Of a stretch of DNA of 6,620 bases, positions 1 to 6,620 are shown one piece after another. Position 1 is the first letter of the stretch; every line of letters starts with the position of its first letter. The stretch spans positions 1 through 6,620 of the forward strand of contig JANTFK010000193.1 of assembly GCA_024763595.1 (NCBI GenBank), in the 5' to 3' direction. The notes beneath the pieces were generated by a model, which saw only the letters and a list, made by a program, of their open reading frames with translations, was not told the DNA's origin and did no database searches. This stretch comes from Bacteroidales bacterium (lineage in GTDB: Bacteria > Bacteroidota > Bacteroidia > Bacteroidales > GCA-2748055). Made by a program: the position numbers and the translations under genes.

Positions 1-323
1 TTATGTCCCAGATCCAGCAGGTCAAAAAAATGGGAAATATCAAGGACCTGGCAAGTATGATCCCGGGTATGGGTAAAGCCATGAAAAACATGGAGATGGA
101 TGATGATGCATTCAAGGGAATAGAAGCAATCATCAACTCCATGACCCCCCAGGAAAGAAGCAATCCGAACCTGCTGAACGGAAGCCGGCGAAAACGGATT
201 GCAAATGGCAGCGGTACCACGGTTCCTGATGTGAACCGCCTGGTGAAACAATTCAGTGAAACCCGTAAGATGATGAAGGTGATGACCTCCGGCAAGAAAG
301 TTCGCCTTCCGAAAATGATGTAA
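1..323 (+). CDS. ffh: Signal recognition particle protein Ffh (SRP54), C-terminal M-domain fragment
   Basis: Ffh is the SRP GTPase that binds 4.5S/SRP RNA and signal sequences of nascent membrane proteins, and delivers ribosomes to FtsY at the inner membrane. Only about the last 106 residues are here; the N and G (GTPase) domains lie left of the window. Visible features are the methionine-rich signal-peptide groove (PGMGKAMKNMEMDDDAFKGI), the conserved IEAIINSMTPQER segment, and the SRP RNA-binding helix-turn-helix SRRKRIANGSGTTVPDVNRL, followed by a short basic Met-rich tail ending KMM. The ATG at position 3 is an internal methionine, not a start: in Ffh homologues this is mid-domain, and the frame is open to the window edge. 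The stop is TAA at 321-323. folD follows 18 bases downstream in the same direction, so co-transcription is likely. Identification is secure from motif order alone. Confidence 0.96.
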   Translation, partial: MSQIQQVKKMGNIKDLASMIPGMGKAMKNMEMDDDAFKGIEAIINSMTPQERSNPNLLNGSRRKRIANGSGTTVPDVNRLVKQFSETRKMMKVMTSGKKVRLPKMM

Positions 324-341
324 TCTAATACCTGAAAAGTT

Positions 342-1217
342 ATGCAATTAATTGATGGAAAAGCCACCTCGAAAGTCATCAAAGAGGAGATCAGAACAGA
401 AGTGAATAAACTCGTGGCGGCAGGTCACCGCCCACCTCACCTGGCAGCCATACTGGTGGGCCATGACGGAGGAAGCGAAACGTATGTCGCTTATAAGATC
501 AAGGACTGTGAAGAGGTGGGATTCAGATCGAGCCTGGTACGTTTTGAAGATGATGTGGAGGAGGATGTGTTGCTGGGAAAGATCACGGACCTCAATGATG
601 ACAAAGAGCTGGATGGGTTTATCGTACAGCTTCCCCTGCCGGGTCATATCAATGAACAGAAGGTTATTGAGGCCATTGATCCTGCCAAGGATGTGGATGG
701 TTTTCATCCTGTAAATGTGGGGCGAACCGTTATCGGGCTTCCATCTTATATTTCGGCTACACCCTATGGAATTATTGAACTGCTCAGGCGTTATAAGATA
801 GAAACCTCAGGAAAACACTGTGTGGTGGTGGGCCGAAGCAACATTGTAGGCAGGCCCATGAGTATTCTGATGTCCCAGAAATCCATCAATGCAACAGTTA
901 CTGTGGCACATAGCCGGACCAAAAATCTGGAGGAGCTCTGTGCCTCTGCTGATATCCTGATCGCTGCACTGGGGGCTCCCGGTTTTATTAAGGGGCATAT
1001 GGTAAAGGAAGGTGCCGTGGTGATTGATGTGGGTACCACGCGTGTTCCCTCTTCAGAGACCAAATCCGGTTTCAGGCTGAAAGGGGATGTGGTATTTGAG
1101 GAAGTTGCTCCCAAATGTTCCTTTATTACGCCGGTACCGGGAGGTGTGGGACCCATGACCAGGGTTTCATTGCTCAGTAACACGCTTTTGGCGGCCAAAA
1201 GAAATATTGGAGACTGA
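342..1217 (+). CDS. folD: Bifunctional methylenetetrahydrofolate dehydrogenase / methenyltetrahydrofolate cyclohydrolase FolD
   Basis: FolD is a cytosolic enzyme that oxidises 5,10-methylene-THF with NAD(P)+ and hydrolyses the product to 10-formyl-THF, supplying purine and formyl-methionine synthesis. At 291 residues it has normal family length and looks intact. The N-terminal catalytic domain carries the YxxxK motif (Y48, K52), IVQLPLP with Q96, and KDVDGFHP with D119; these match the E. coli active-site residues K54, Q98 and D121 with a constant offset of two. The nucleotide-binding domain shows GRSNIVGRPM (about 164-173), and the C-terminal signature is PVPGGVGPMT (264-273). The usual PxTP before the second domain is SATP (138-141), a mild variant. 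The ATG at 342 is chosen because the next residues (QLIDGK) are the standard FolD N-terminus; no clear Shine-Dalgarno precedes it. It lies 18 bases after ffh. Confidence 0.97.
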   Translation: MQLIDGKATSKVIKEEIRTEVNKLVAAGHRPPHLAAILVGHDGGSETYVAYKIKDCEEVGFRSSLVRFEDDVEEDVLLGKITDLNDDKELDGFIVQLPLPGHINEQKVIEAIDPAKDVDGFHPVNVGRTVIGLPSYISATPYGIIELLRRYKIETSGKHCVVVGRSNIVGRPMSILMSQKSINATVTVAHSRTKNLEELCASADILIAALGAPGFIKGHMVKEGAVVIDVGTTRVPSSETKSGFRLKGDVVFEEVAPKCSFITPVPGGVGPMTRVSLLSNTLLAAKRNIGD

Positions 1218-1236
1218 TATTTCGTTCCATGTATAG

Positions 1237-1253
1237 TAATCCATGAGGGATTA
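1237..1253. other. Short inverted repeat in the folD-DUF3078 gap
   Basis: TAATCC (1237-1242) and GGATTA (1248-1253) form a perfect six-base inverted repeat around a five-base loop, ATGAG. It sits 19 bases after the folD stop. It is not followed by a T run, so it is not a convincing intrinsic terminator, and the stem is AT-rich and weak. It could be a protein-binding site or chance. The whole gap (1218-1282) contains no exact TAnnTTTG -7 element on the + strand, so I cannot assign a promoter to the downstream gene. Confidence 0.3.
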
Positions 1254-1282
1254 GGTAGTCAAGTTGAAATAAATTACTACAG

Positions 1283-3220
1283 ATGAGAGGTGCTTCTCTT
1301 TTGTTGCTGGGTACACTGATTACCTGCAATTTGATGGCCCGGAGGATGATCATCCCTGATGCCCCGGCAATGGATAGCGTGCTGTCCGATACCCTTCCTG
1401 TTATACCTGCATTTACCACCCCCTTTGCATGGGATTATATCGATCAGTCGATCCGTAACCCTGAATTCTGGAGGTCTCCGGAAGATCCTGTAAAGGATTA
1501 CCTGCGCAGATTGCTGGATCATGCCCTGCAGCCATTCGATTCGGTGAGGGAACAACTTTCAACTGTCGATTTCGGTTCCATACCGGTCCATATGGAGGAA
1601 CCGGTCGAATCGGAGGAGATTCCACTCAGGTGGATCAATGATACCACCTTCCTGATGGACCCCAAGGGATGGAACATGAATCTCTACATGCATCAGGAAC
1701 CCAGAATGCCGGAACCGGACCGGGCACAGTTCCCGCTACAGGATTCGGCCACTTTCCTGCCTGATTCAATGAATAGTCAACAGGATACGACCATCTATAT
1801 GCCGGATTCTACCATCATCCTGCCTGACAGCATCATGGTGACCGTGCTTGATACGGCAGCTATGGAATCCCTGGGCATTACACTGTATCATTACGTGAAC
1901 GGGGTAGTCACCCCCGATCTGTATGATCCGTTAACCGGCAGGCGGTCCGTCTTTTCCAAAGATTTATCCACGGTGAAATTCATTACCCCCGGTAACACCT
2001 GGCTGGCAGATAAGGCTTCCCCGTTCTTTATGCTGAGGGGGGAACACCAGTTGGACTCCCTGCAATACGCGGTCTTACAGTTACTTGAATTCACCGAGCG
2101 CAGGGACTCTACCCGTCTGCTTATCAATGACATCTATGGGAAAAGCACACCGGTTTGGCTTACAACCGGATCTGATGATGTTTTCAGGTACTGGATAAAG
2201 AACTATAAAAATGATTCTATTTCTCTCTGGATAGGAAATCCAGCTCCCCGCACACTCAGCCTGATGCTTGAGGATGATGTGAATGTGACCCGTCTGAAAA
2301 AGCAAGAAATATCCTACCTGTCTGCATTTGTTAAAGAGACCGAACCATCATTGTTGACCATGGATATGCTGGAACCTTCCCCCATATTCTGGGACTACGC
2401 TGTGGTAAGTGCATTTGTAATGAATCAGACCCATCTTTCCAACTGGACCAAAGGAGGAGAGAGTTCATTCTCCACCATGATGGATATCCAGGGAACGGCC
2501 ACTTATAACAATAAGGAGGCAAGTACACAATGGATCAATACTGCCAGGCTGAAATTTGGCACCATCAGAACGCCGGAGAAGGGATTCAGAAAAAATCACG
2601 ATTCATTTGAGCTCAACTCCAAATTCAATCTGAATGCCTGGGGGAAGATTGGAATGAGTGCATCATTTTATATGAAGAACCAGCTGGCCAAGGGATATAA
2701 TTACCCCAATGATTCTATTCCTGTTTCCAAGTTCCTGAACCCGGGAACAATGACCATTGGTCTTGGATTCGAAGTAAAACCTTATACCGCAACCACGGTT
2801 AACATAGCGCCCCTCTCCTACAAAACAACTTTTGTTAAGGATACGGCACATATCGATCAGACAATACACGGGATTGAGGAAGGTAAGACGGCTAAGAAAG
2901 AGCTTGGGACCCAGATTGTGATACACAACAAAATCAGTCCCATGGAGGGTCTTGATATCACCAACCACCTGCGTCTCTTCTCCAACTACCTGAATCATCC
3001 TGAAAATATTGATGTGGACTGGGAAATGATGCTTGATAAAAAAATCAACTGGTTCTTCACCATTCGGTTGAACCTGCATCTTATTTATGATGATGATGTG
3101 AAGTTCACGGTGTTTGATGCGGATGACCAGGCTATCCTGTTACCCGATGGGAGTGAAAAACGGGTAGCCAAAGCACAATTCAAAGAGTTTCTGGGGCTCT
3201 CACTGCAATTTAAACTTTGA
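1283..3220 (+). CDS. Exported protein with C-terminal DUF3078 (predicted outer-membrane beta-barrel) domain
   Basis: Function unknown. The start ATG at 1283 gives a signal peptide: short basic n-region (MRG), hydrophobic core to about residue 17, plausible cleavage after A19. A LITC at 12-15 resembles a lipobox but has Thr before Cys, so signal peptidase I is preferred. Residues 40-140 and 245-335 are mixed helix/strand segments that may be two copies of one module. Between them, about 150-184, lies a linker with repeated xPDS units. From about 370 the sequence resembles DUF3078: the NWTKGGESSFS hallmark (387-397), then alternating strands rich in aromatic and Asn/Lys residues, ending in GLSLQFKL, a hydrophobic last strand typical of outer-membrane barrels. 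Many DUF3078 proteins are, to my knowledge, much shorter, so the roughly 350-residue N-terminal part is the unusual portion. The family assignment rests on the motif and general look, not a search. Its stop directly abuts the stop of the convergent TPR gene. Confidence 0.82.
   Translation: MRGASLLLLGTLITCNLMARRMIIPDAPAMDSVLSDTLPVIPAFTTPFAWDYIDQSIRNPEFWRSPEDPVKDYLRRLLDHALQPFDSVREQLSTVDFGSIPVHMEEPVESEEIPLRWINDTTFLMDPKGWNMNLYMHQEPRMPEPDRAQFPLQDSATFLPDSMNSQQDTTIYMPDSTIILPDSIMVTVLDTAAMESLGITLYHYVNGVVTPDLYDPLTGRRSVFSKDLSTVKFITPGNTWLADKASPFFMLRGEHQLDSLQYAVLQLLEFTERRDSTRLLINDIYGKSTPVWLTTGSDDVFRYWIKNYKNDSISLWIGNPAPRTLSLMLEDDVNVTRLKKQEISYLSAFVKETEPSLLTMDMLEPSPIFWDYAVVSAFVMNQTHLSNWTKGGESSFSTMMDIQGTATYNNKEASTQWINTARLKFGTIRTPEKGFRKNHDSFELNSKFNLNAWGKIGMSASFYMKNQLAKGYNYPNDSIPVSKFLNPGTMTIGLGFEVKPYTATTVNIAPLSYKTTFVKDTAHIDQTIHGIEEGKTAKKELGTQIVIHNKISPMEGLDITNHLRLFSNYLNHPENIDVDWEMMLDKKINWFFTIRLNLHLIYDDDVKFTVFDADDQAILLPDGSEKRVAKAQFKEFLGLSLQFKL
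1730..1834 (+). repeat. PDS-repeat linker within the DUF3078 protein
   Basis: This stretch encodes residues 150-184 with the repeated units LPDS (159-162), MPDS (173-176) and LPDS (180-183), plus a related LQDS (152-155), each preceded by short hydrophobic/Thr-rich spacers such as TFLP, TIYMP and TIILP. At the DNA level the units differ in codon use (CCTGATTC, CCGGATTC, CCTGACAG), so they are old or selected at protein level, not a recent slippage product. It probably forms an extended linker separating two folded parts of the protein. Confidence 0.55.
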
Positions 3221-4369
3221 TTACCGCATCCGGCGCTTCATATCCTGTTGTTTATCTTTCATCTGCAGTATGTAATAGAGCTGGGAGAGCTTTGAGATGG
3301 TTTTTTCGCTGGAGGGATCCAGCGCATAAGCGTGTTCCAGCCATTTGACTGCTTCGTGAAATTGCTCCATGGAGCGATCCCTGAATATCCGGTATACATC
3401 ATTGTCCCGGATATGTAATGACTCCTCACGCAGCTCAACCCCCAGGTTATAATAACAGACACCTATATGATAATAGATCTTAGGCTGGTCAGGGGCCAGT
3501 TCAACGGCAGCTTGCAGGCTCTCCAGGGCTTTATCCATATCTCCCATCCGGCGGTATATCAATCCCCTGCTCCACAAAAAGTGATAGTTGTCAGGATGGG
3601 TTCTGATTGCATCGTCCATGATCTGTATGGCCCTGTCATAACGTCCTGATGTAACCAGCAGATTGACCAGGTACATGACCACAGTCTCTTCATAGTGATA
3701 AAGCGTAAGACCCTCCATTAGCGTTTTCCCGGCCTGAAGTGTATCCCCGGTGTGCATGTATGCTTTGTGCAATAAGAGGGTTGTATTGGGCGAATAGGCA
3801 TCTTCATGTAAACCGGTCAGGTATCCGATGGCCTTGTCCCAATGTTCGCTTTTATAGGCTGCCATCGCGGTATTATATACCAGGTTGGTATCGGTTTTTG
3901 CCTCTATCAGCCTGTGTTTACTCACAAGCAAAGCATGCTCAAAGGCCCGGAGCGCCTCATTATATTCTTTTAATTTGTAATGTTTTTCTCCAAGTTTCCT
4001 GAAATCGTTGGATAGGGCATAGTATTTTTGGGTAACGGCCGGATAAATTCGTTCCCTTACATCCAGTTCAAGTGCCTTTTCGTATGCATCATACGCCACA
4101 TAAAGCTGATCCGGATAAAGATTTGTCTTTTTTACATCTCCTTTTGCAAAACCTGCTTCATAAGCTGTCTGGCACAATAACCCCTTGGTATAGTAGGTCC
4201 GGGGCCATTTGGATGTTTTTTCATGCCTGACAGCCAGTTCAATGGTCTCCCTGGCTTCGGTATACTTACCGGCATCAATCATCTGCATTACAGCCAGCAC
4301 CCTGCTTTTCTGGCCGGCTACTACCGGGGCCAGACACGCCATTATACCGATAATGAGTATTCTTTTCAT
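3221..4369 (-). CDS. Exported tetratricopeptide-repeat (TPR) protein
   Basis: A 382-residue TPR protein, likely periplasmic, with no recognisable enzymatic domain; such repeats usually form protein-binding solenoids, but the partner is unknown. The N-terminus MKRILIIGIMACLAPVVAGQ reads as a signal peptide cut near VAG-Q (19/20). IMAC at 9-12 is a poor lipobox after a very short hydrophobic stretch, so lipoprotein status is possible but less likely. TPR-like helix pairs are visible at about 23-50, 125-150, 163-190, 230-260 (SGRYDRAIQIMDDAIRTHPD), 264-294 (MGDMDKALESLQAAVELAPD) and 298-353; the last is split by a charged insertion of about 27 residues (311-337) before its second helix, HEAVKWLEHAYALDPS. 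The C-terminus is strongly basic (KDKQQDMKRRMR). It starts 20 bases after argS in the same direction and is probably transcribed from the argS promoter; no separate promoter was seen. Confidence 0.85.
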   Translation of the reverse strand: MKRILIIGIMACLAPVVAGQKSRVLAVMQMIDAGKYTEARETIELAVRHEKTSKWPRTYYTKGLLCQTAYEAGFAKGDVKKTNLYPDQLYVAYDAYEKALELDVRERIYPAVTQKYYALSNDFRKLGEKHYKLKEYNEALRAFEHALLVSKHRLIEAKTDTNLVYNTAMAAYKSEHWDKAIGYLTGLHEDAYSPNTTLLLHKAYMHTGDTLQAGKTLMEGLTLYHYEETVVMYLVNLLVTSGRYDRAIQIMDDAIRTHPDNYHFLWSRGLIYRRMGDMDKALESLQAAVELAPDQPKIYYHIGVCYYNLGVELREESLHIRDNDVYRIFRDRSMEQFHEAVKWLEHAYALDPSSEKTISKLSQLYYILQMKDKQQDMKRRMR

Positions 4370-4377
4370 CCGTTTTT

Positions 4378-4389
4378 CACCTGCAGGTG
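4378..4389. promoter_or_regulatory. Perfect 12-base palindrome between argS and the TPR gene
   Basis: CACCTGCAGGTG is a perfect palindrome that begins immediately after the argS TAA stop and ends eight bases (AAAAACGG on the - strand) before the TPR gene ATG. It fills most of the 20-base gap. As RNA it could fold as a four-pair stem with a TGCA loop next to the ribosome-binding region; as DNA it could be an operator. There is no T run after it on the - strand, so it is not an intrinsic terminator. Function is inferred only from position and symmetry. Confidence 0.35.
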
Positions 4390-6171
4390 TTACATGCGAT
4401 CGGGTACTTCTATGCCCAGCAGAGCCATGCCCGATTCAATGATCCGACCCGCCACTTCAACCAGGAGCAACCTTTGCCTGACCTGTTCCCGGCTTTCTGC
4501 ACTGAGTATGCTGTGGTCGTGATAGAACTGGTTAAACTCTTTAGCCAGCTCATAGAGAAAATTAGCTACCAATGACGGATTGAGGGCCCGTGATGCTTCA
4601 GTAATAACATCCGGATAATCAAACATCATCCGGATCAGGGCAATCTCCTTCTCAATCAGGTCGAGGCTTCCCACTGCTCTCTGTATCCGGTGCCCTTTTC
4701 TCAGGACACTCTGAATACGGGCATAGGTATATTGAATGAAAGGACCTGTATTCCCATTAAAATCAACAGATTCCCTGGGGTCAAATGTCATGTTTTTCTT
4801 AGGGTCGACCTTCAGAATGAAATATTTGAGGGCTCCCATGCCCACTTTCCTGTAGATCTGCTCACGCTCATCTTCACGATAAGATGAAAGTTTTCCCAAC
4901 TCTTCTGACATCTGCCTGGCTGTCGTTTCCATCTCATCCATCAGATCATCAGCGTCCACAACGGTTCCTTCACGGGATTTCATTTTACCTTCCGGAAGCT
5001 CCACCATACCATAGGAGAGATGGTAGAGCTTTTCAGCCCACGCAAATCCAAGCTTTTTCAAGATGATTGAAAGAACCTGAAAATGATAATTTTGCTCATT
5101 TCCCACCACGTAGATATGCGAATCAAAAGGCCACTCTGTATAGCGCTGGTGTGCCGTACCTACATCCTGTGTCATATATACAGATGTACCATCCGAACGC
5201 AGGAGGAGCTTATGATCGAGTCCCTCGTCCTCCAGGTCTGCCCAGACGGATCCATCTGCTTTTCTGTAGAGCACCCCATCCTTCAATCCTTTCAGTACAA
5301 TCTCCTTTCCCAGGCTGTAGGTTTGTGATTCGTAATAGGTCCGGTCAAAGCTGATCCCGAGCCGCCTGTAGGTATCTTCAAATCCTTCGTAGACCCAGCT
5401 GTTCATGGTTTCCCACAACTGCCTGACCTCCGGGTCATCAGCTTCCCATTTCCGCAACATCTCACGTGCCTGGAGCAGCACAGGAGCTTCCTGCTCTGCA
5501 TCTTTTCTGGAAACTCCATTCTGAACCAGCGACTCGATTTGTTCCTTATAGATCTGATCAAACCTTACATAATAATCACCCACCATGTGATCCCCTTTCA
5601 TGCCGGCCGATGCAGGATCCCTACCCTTACCCTCCAGCTGCCAGGCAAGCATTGATTTACAGATGTGTATACCCCGGTCATTGACAAGATTGACTTTCCT
5701 GACCACTTTTCCGCTGGCTTCCAGGATCCTTGCCACTGAATGCCCCAGAAGGTTGTTCCTGATATGTCCCAGGTGCAGCGGCTTGTTTGTATTGGGTGAG
5801 GAAAACTCGATCATCACCCGTTCTGCATCTTCTTTCACTGGTGACGATCCATACCGGGGCGTCCGGAGATCCTCTTCCAGCAATCCTTTCCAGTATCTCT
5901 GCGCTACAATGAGGTTCAGGAAACCTTTGATAACGTTGTAGCCGTCAATCAGGTCAGATTGTTCAACCATTTGCCGGCCGAGTGCTTTGCCCGTCTCTTC
6001 CGGTGATTGCTTTGAATATCTTAGCAGGGGAAATACAACCACCGTAAAATCGCCGGAAAAATCCCTGCGGGTTTTCTGTATCTGTACCTGCTCTTCCGGA
6101 AGGATGGTACCCCACAACGCCTCCACTGCCTTTAAGGTTATTTCACGTATATGCTGATCTATTCGCTGCAT
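4390..6171 (-). CDS. argS: Arginyl-tRNA synthetase (ArgRS)
   Basis: A class I aminoacyl-tRNA synthetase that charges tRNA-Arg in the cytosol; complete at 593 residues from the chosen ATG. In order: an N-terminal Add1-type tRNA-recognition domain (about 1-105, including GDFTVVVFPLLRY and KGFLNL); the catalytic Rossmann fold with EFSSPNTNKPLHLGHIRNN, whose HLGH (133-136) is the HIGH motif; the conserved NLVNDRGIHICKSM; TQDVGTA (334-340) and YVVGNEQNYHFQ; GKMKSREGTVV (395-405) in place of KMSKS, a degeneration common in ArgRS; and the C-terminal DALR anticodon-binding domain from about 476 (TGPFIQYTYARIQSVL), ending LLGIEVPDRM. The frame is open seven codons further, to a TTG at 6192, but ATG 6171 is preferred: MQRIDQHIREITLKAVEAL fits the family N-terminus, and the TTG overlaps a strong -7 promoter element, so it would not be in the mRNA from that promoter. 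The TPR gene follows 20 bases downstream. Confidence 0.96.
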   Translation of the reverse strand: MQRIDQHIREITLKAVEALWGTILPEEQVQIQKTRRDFSGDFTVVVFPLLRYSKQSPEETGKALGRQMVEQSDLIDGYNVIKGFLNLIVAQRYWKGLLEEDLRTPRYGSSPVKEDAERVMIEFSSPNTNKPLHLGHIRNNLLGHSVARILEASGKVVRKVNLVNDRGIHICKSMLAWQLEGKGRDPASAGMKGDHMVGDYYVRFDQIYKEQIESLVQNGVSRKDAEQEAPVLLQAREMLRKWEADDPEVRQLWETMNSWVYEGFEDTYRRLGISFDRTYYESQTYSLGKEIVLKGLKDGVLYRKADGSVWADLEDEGLDHKLLLRSDGTSVYMTQDVGTAHQRYTEWPFDSHIYVVGNEQNYHFQVLSIILKKLGFAWAEKLYHLSYGMVELPEGKMKSREGTVVDADDLMDEMETTARQMSEELGKLSSYREDEREQIYRKVGMGALKYFILKVDPKKNMTFDPRESVDFNGNTGPFIQYTYARIQSVLRKGHRIQRAVGSLDLIEKEIALIRMMFDYPDVITEASRALNPSLVANFLYELAKEFNQFYHDHSILSAESREQVRQRLLLVEVAGRIIESGMALLGIEVPDRM

Positions 6172-6189
6172 TTCCAAATATATGAAATG

Positions 6190-6197
6190 CAAAGATA
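6190..6197 (-). promoter_or_regulatory. Bacteroidota-type -7 promoter element for argS
   Basis: On the - strand this reads TATCTTTG, an exact match to the TAnnTTTG -7 consensus of the Bacteroidota primary sigma factor. Transcription would start a few bases downstream, around 6183-6187, leaving an untranslated leader of roughly 12-16 bases before the argS ATG at 6171. The matching -33 TTG is not clear: a TTA lies 15 bases upstream and a TTG 35 bases upstream, neither at the usual spacing. The short AT-rich leader (ATATTTGGAA before ATG) has no Shine-Dalgarno, as is common in this phylum. Confidence 0.6.
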
Positions 6198-6231
6198 GAA
6201 AATGATCCAGATTAACAGAGCAGATTCTTTG

Positions 6232-6620
6232 TCAAGCGTGGGTACCGTAATAGACCATATATTTCTTATGACCCCTTAATTCTTTCAGATAGAGCCTGAC
6301 CAGGATTGCCAGTGTGGTCCGCAGTATCACAAAAGTTACCAAGCTTCTGTTTTCTCGAGGGATCCACGCTTTGTGGCCTTCGTACCCCCTGATAATTTCG
6401 TTGGTAATATCATTTACGCTCAGATAGGTCAGCTTATTATCGCCTGTGAAACGCTCATACTCAGACTCATAGGAATGATGCAGCAACATACTCTTCTTCC
6501 ACCACCACAATGATTTTCCTTTGTCCTCCTTTCGCCTGAGGATATCAGCTACCACGAATTGCCCTTCCGGTTTCAGGACCCGTTTGATCTGTTTGAAGAA
6601 AGCATACTTATCCGGGTAAT
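6232..6620 (-). CDS. Class I SAM-dependent methyltransferase, C-terminal fragment
   Basis: The last 128 residues of a protein that begins to the right of the window; the frame is open to the edge (first full codon Y, then PDKYAFFKQIKRVLKPEGQF). A GTG at 6555 is an internal valine in FVVADI, not a start. FFKQIKRVLKPEGQFVVADI is the typical helix-turn-strand after motif III of class I methyltransferases of the UbiE/methyltransf_11 type (xLKPGGxxxxxD, here with E for the second G). The tail contains a Trp run (SLWWWKKSM), a LSVNDI segment, a hydrophobic stretch LVTFVILRTTLAILVRLYL that could be an amphipathic or membrane-associating helix, and ends KKYMVYYGTHA. The motif I SAM-binding loop is outside the window. 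Substrate cannot be inferred. It ends 60 bases before the argS start; argS has its own promoter in that gap, so the two are not necessarily one operon. Confidence 0.8.
   Translation of the reverse strand, partial: YPDKYAFFKQIKRVLKPEGQFVVADILRRKEDKGKSLWWWKKSMLLHHSYESEYERFTGDNKLTYLSVNDITNEIIRGYEGHKAWIPRENRSLVTFVILRTTLAILVRLYLKELRGHKKYMVYYGTHA

Noticed and set aside
3..5. ATG near the left edge as a start codon for a small protein
   Set aside because: The encoded protein is plainly the M domain of Ffh, whose N and G domains must lie outside the window; this Met is internal.
791..1198. Open frame of 135 codons on the - strand inside folD
   Set aside because: It lies wholly opposite a strongly conserved folD coding sequence, has no recognisable domain, and its composition is what an antisense shadow gives.
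1255..1280. GTAGT / ACTAC inverted repeat before the DUF3078 start
   Set aside because: Five-base arms with a 16-base loop are expected by chance in AT-rich sequence.
2663..3079. Open frame of 138 codons on the - strand inside the DUF3078 gene
   Set aside because: No domain or upstream signal; overlaps the barrel-coding region, whose NWTKGG motif and strand pattern support the + strand reading.
3225..3240. Possible terminator hairpin at the convergent junction
   Set aside because: Only a three-base stem (CGC/GCG) could be formed and no T run follows; not enough to call.
5600..5941. Open frame of 113 codons on the + strand inside argS
   Set aside because: Antisense to the ArgRS catalytic domain including HLGH; low-complexity arginine- and serine-rich product without a known family.
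6553..6555. GTG as start of a 107-residue protein
   Set aside because: The same frame continues to the window edge and encodes the expected methyltransferase segment just before it (RVLKPEGQF), so the GTG is an internal Val.

Overview
The window looks like chromosomal core DNA from a member of the Bacteroidota, probably Bacteroidales or a close relative. Three things point there: a DUF3078-type outer-membrane protein (a family essentially confined to that phylum), Ffh, FolD and ArgRS sequences of Bacteroidota type, and an exact TAnnTTTG -7 promoter element upstream of argS. Translation starts lack clear Shine-Dalgarno sequences, also as expected. Gene density is very high, with no gap over about 65 bases. 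There is no tRNA, rRNA, mobile element, CRISPR array or sign of recent transfer.

Left half, + strand: the 3' end of ffh (signal recognition particle GTPase, RNA- and signal-peptide-binding M domain only), then after 18 bases folD (one-carbon folate enzyme), then after 65 bases a 645-residue exported protein ending in a DUF3078 beta-barrel-like domain. ffh and folD are probably co-transcribed; it is unclear whether the third gene has its own promoter.

Right half, - strand (read from the right edge inwards): the 3' end of a class I SAM-dependent methyltransferase, a 60-base gap holding the argS promoter, argS (arginyl-tRNA synthetase), then after 20 bases a periplasmic TPR-repeat protein likely expressed from the same promoter. 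The two halves converge, and the DUF3078 and TPR genes meet stop codon to stop codon with no base between them.

Most of the content is housekeeping: protein targeting (Ffh), folate one-carbon metabolism (FolD) and tRNA charging (ArgRS). The two envelope proteins are the poorly characterised part. I found no evidence of a novel multi-gene system. The most interesting items are the long N-terminal part of the DUF3078 protein, which may contain a duplicated helix-plus-strand module joined by a PDS-repeat linker, and small palindromic sites in the intergenic gaps.
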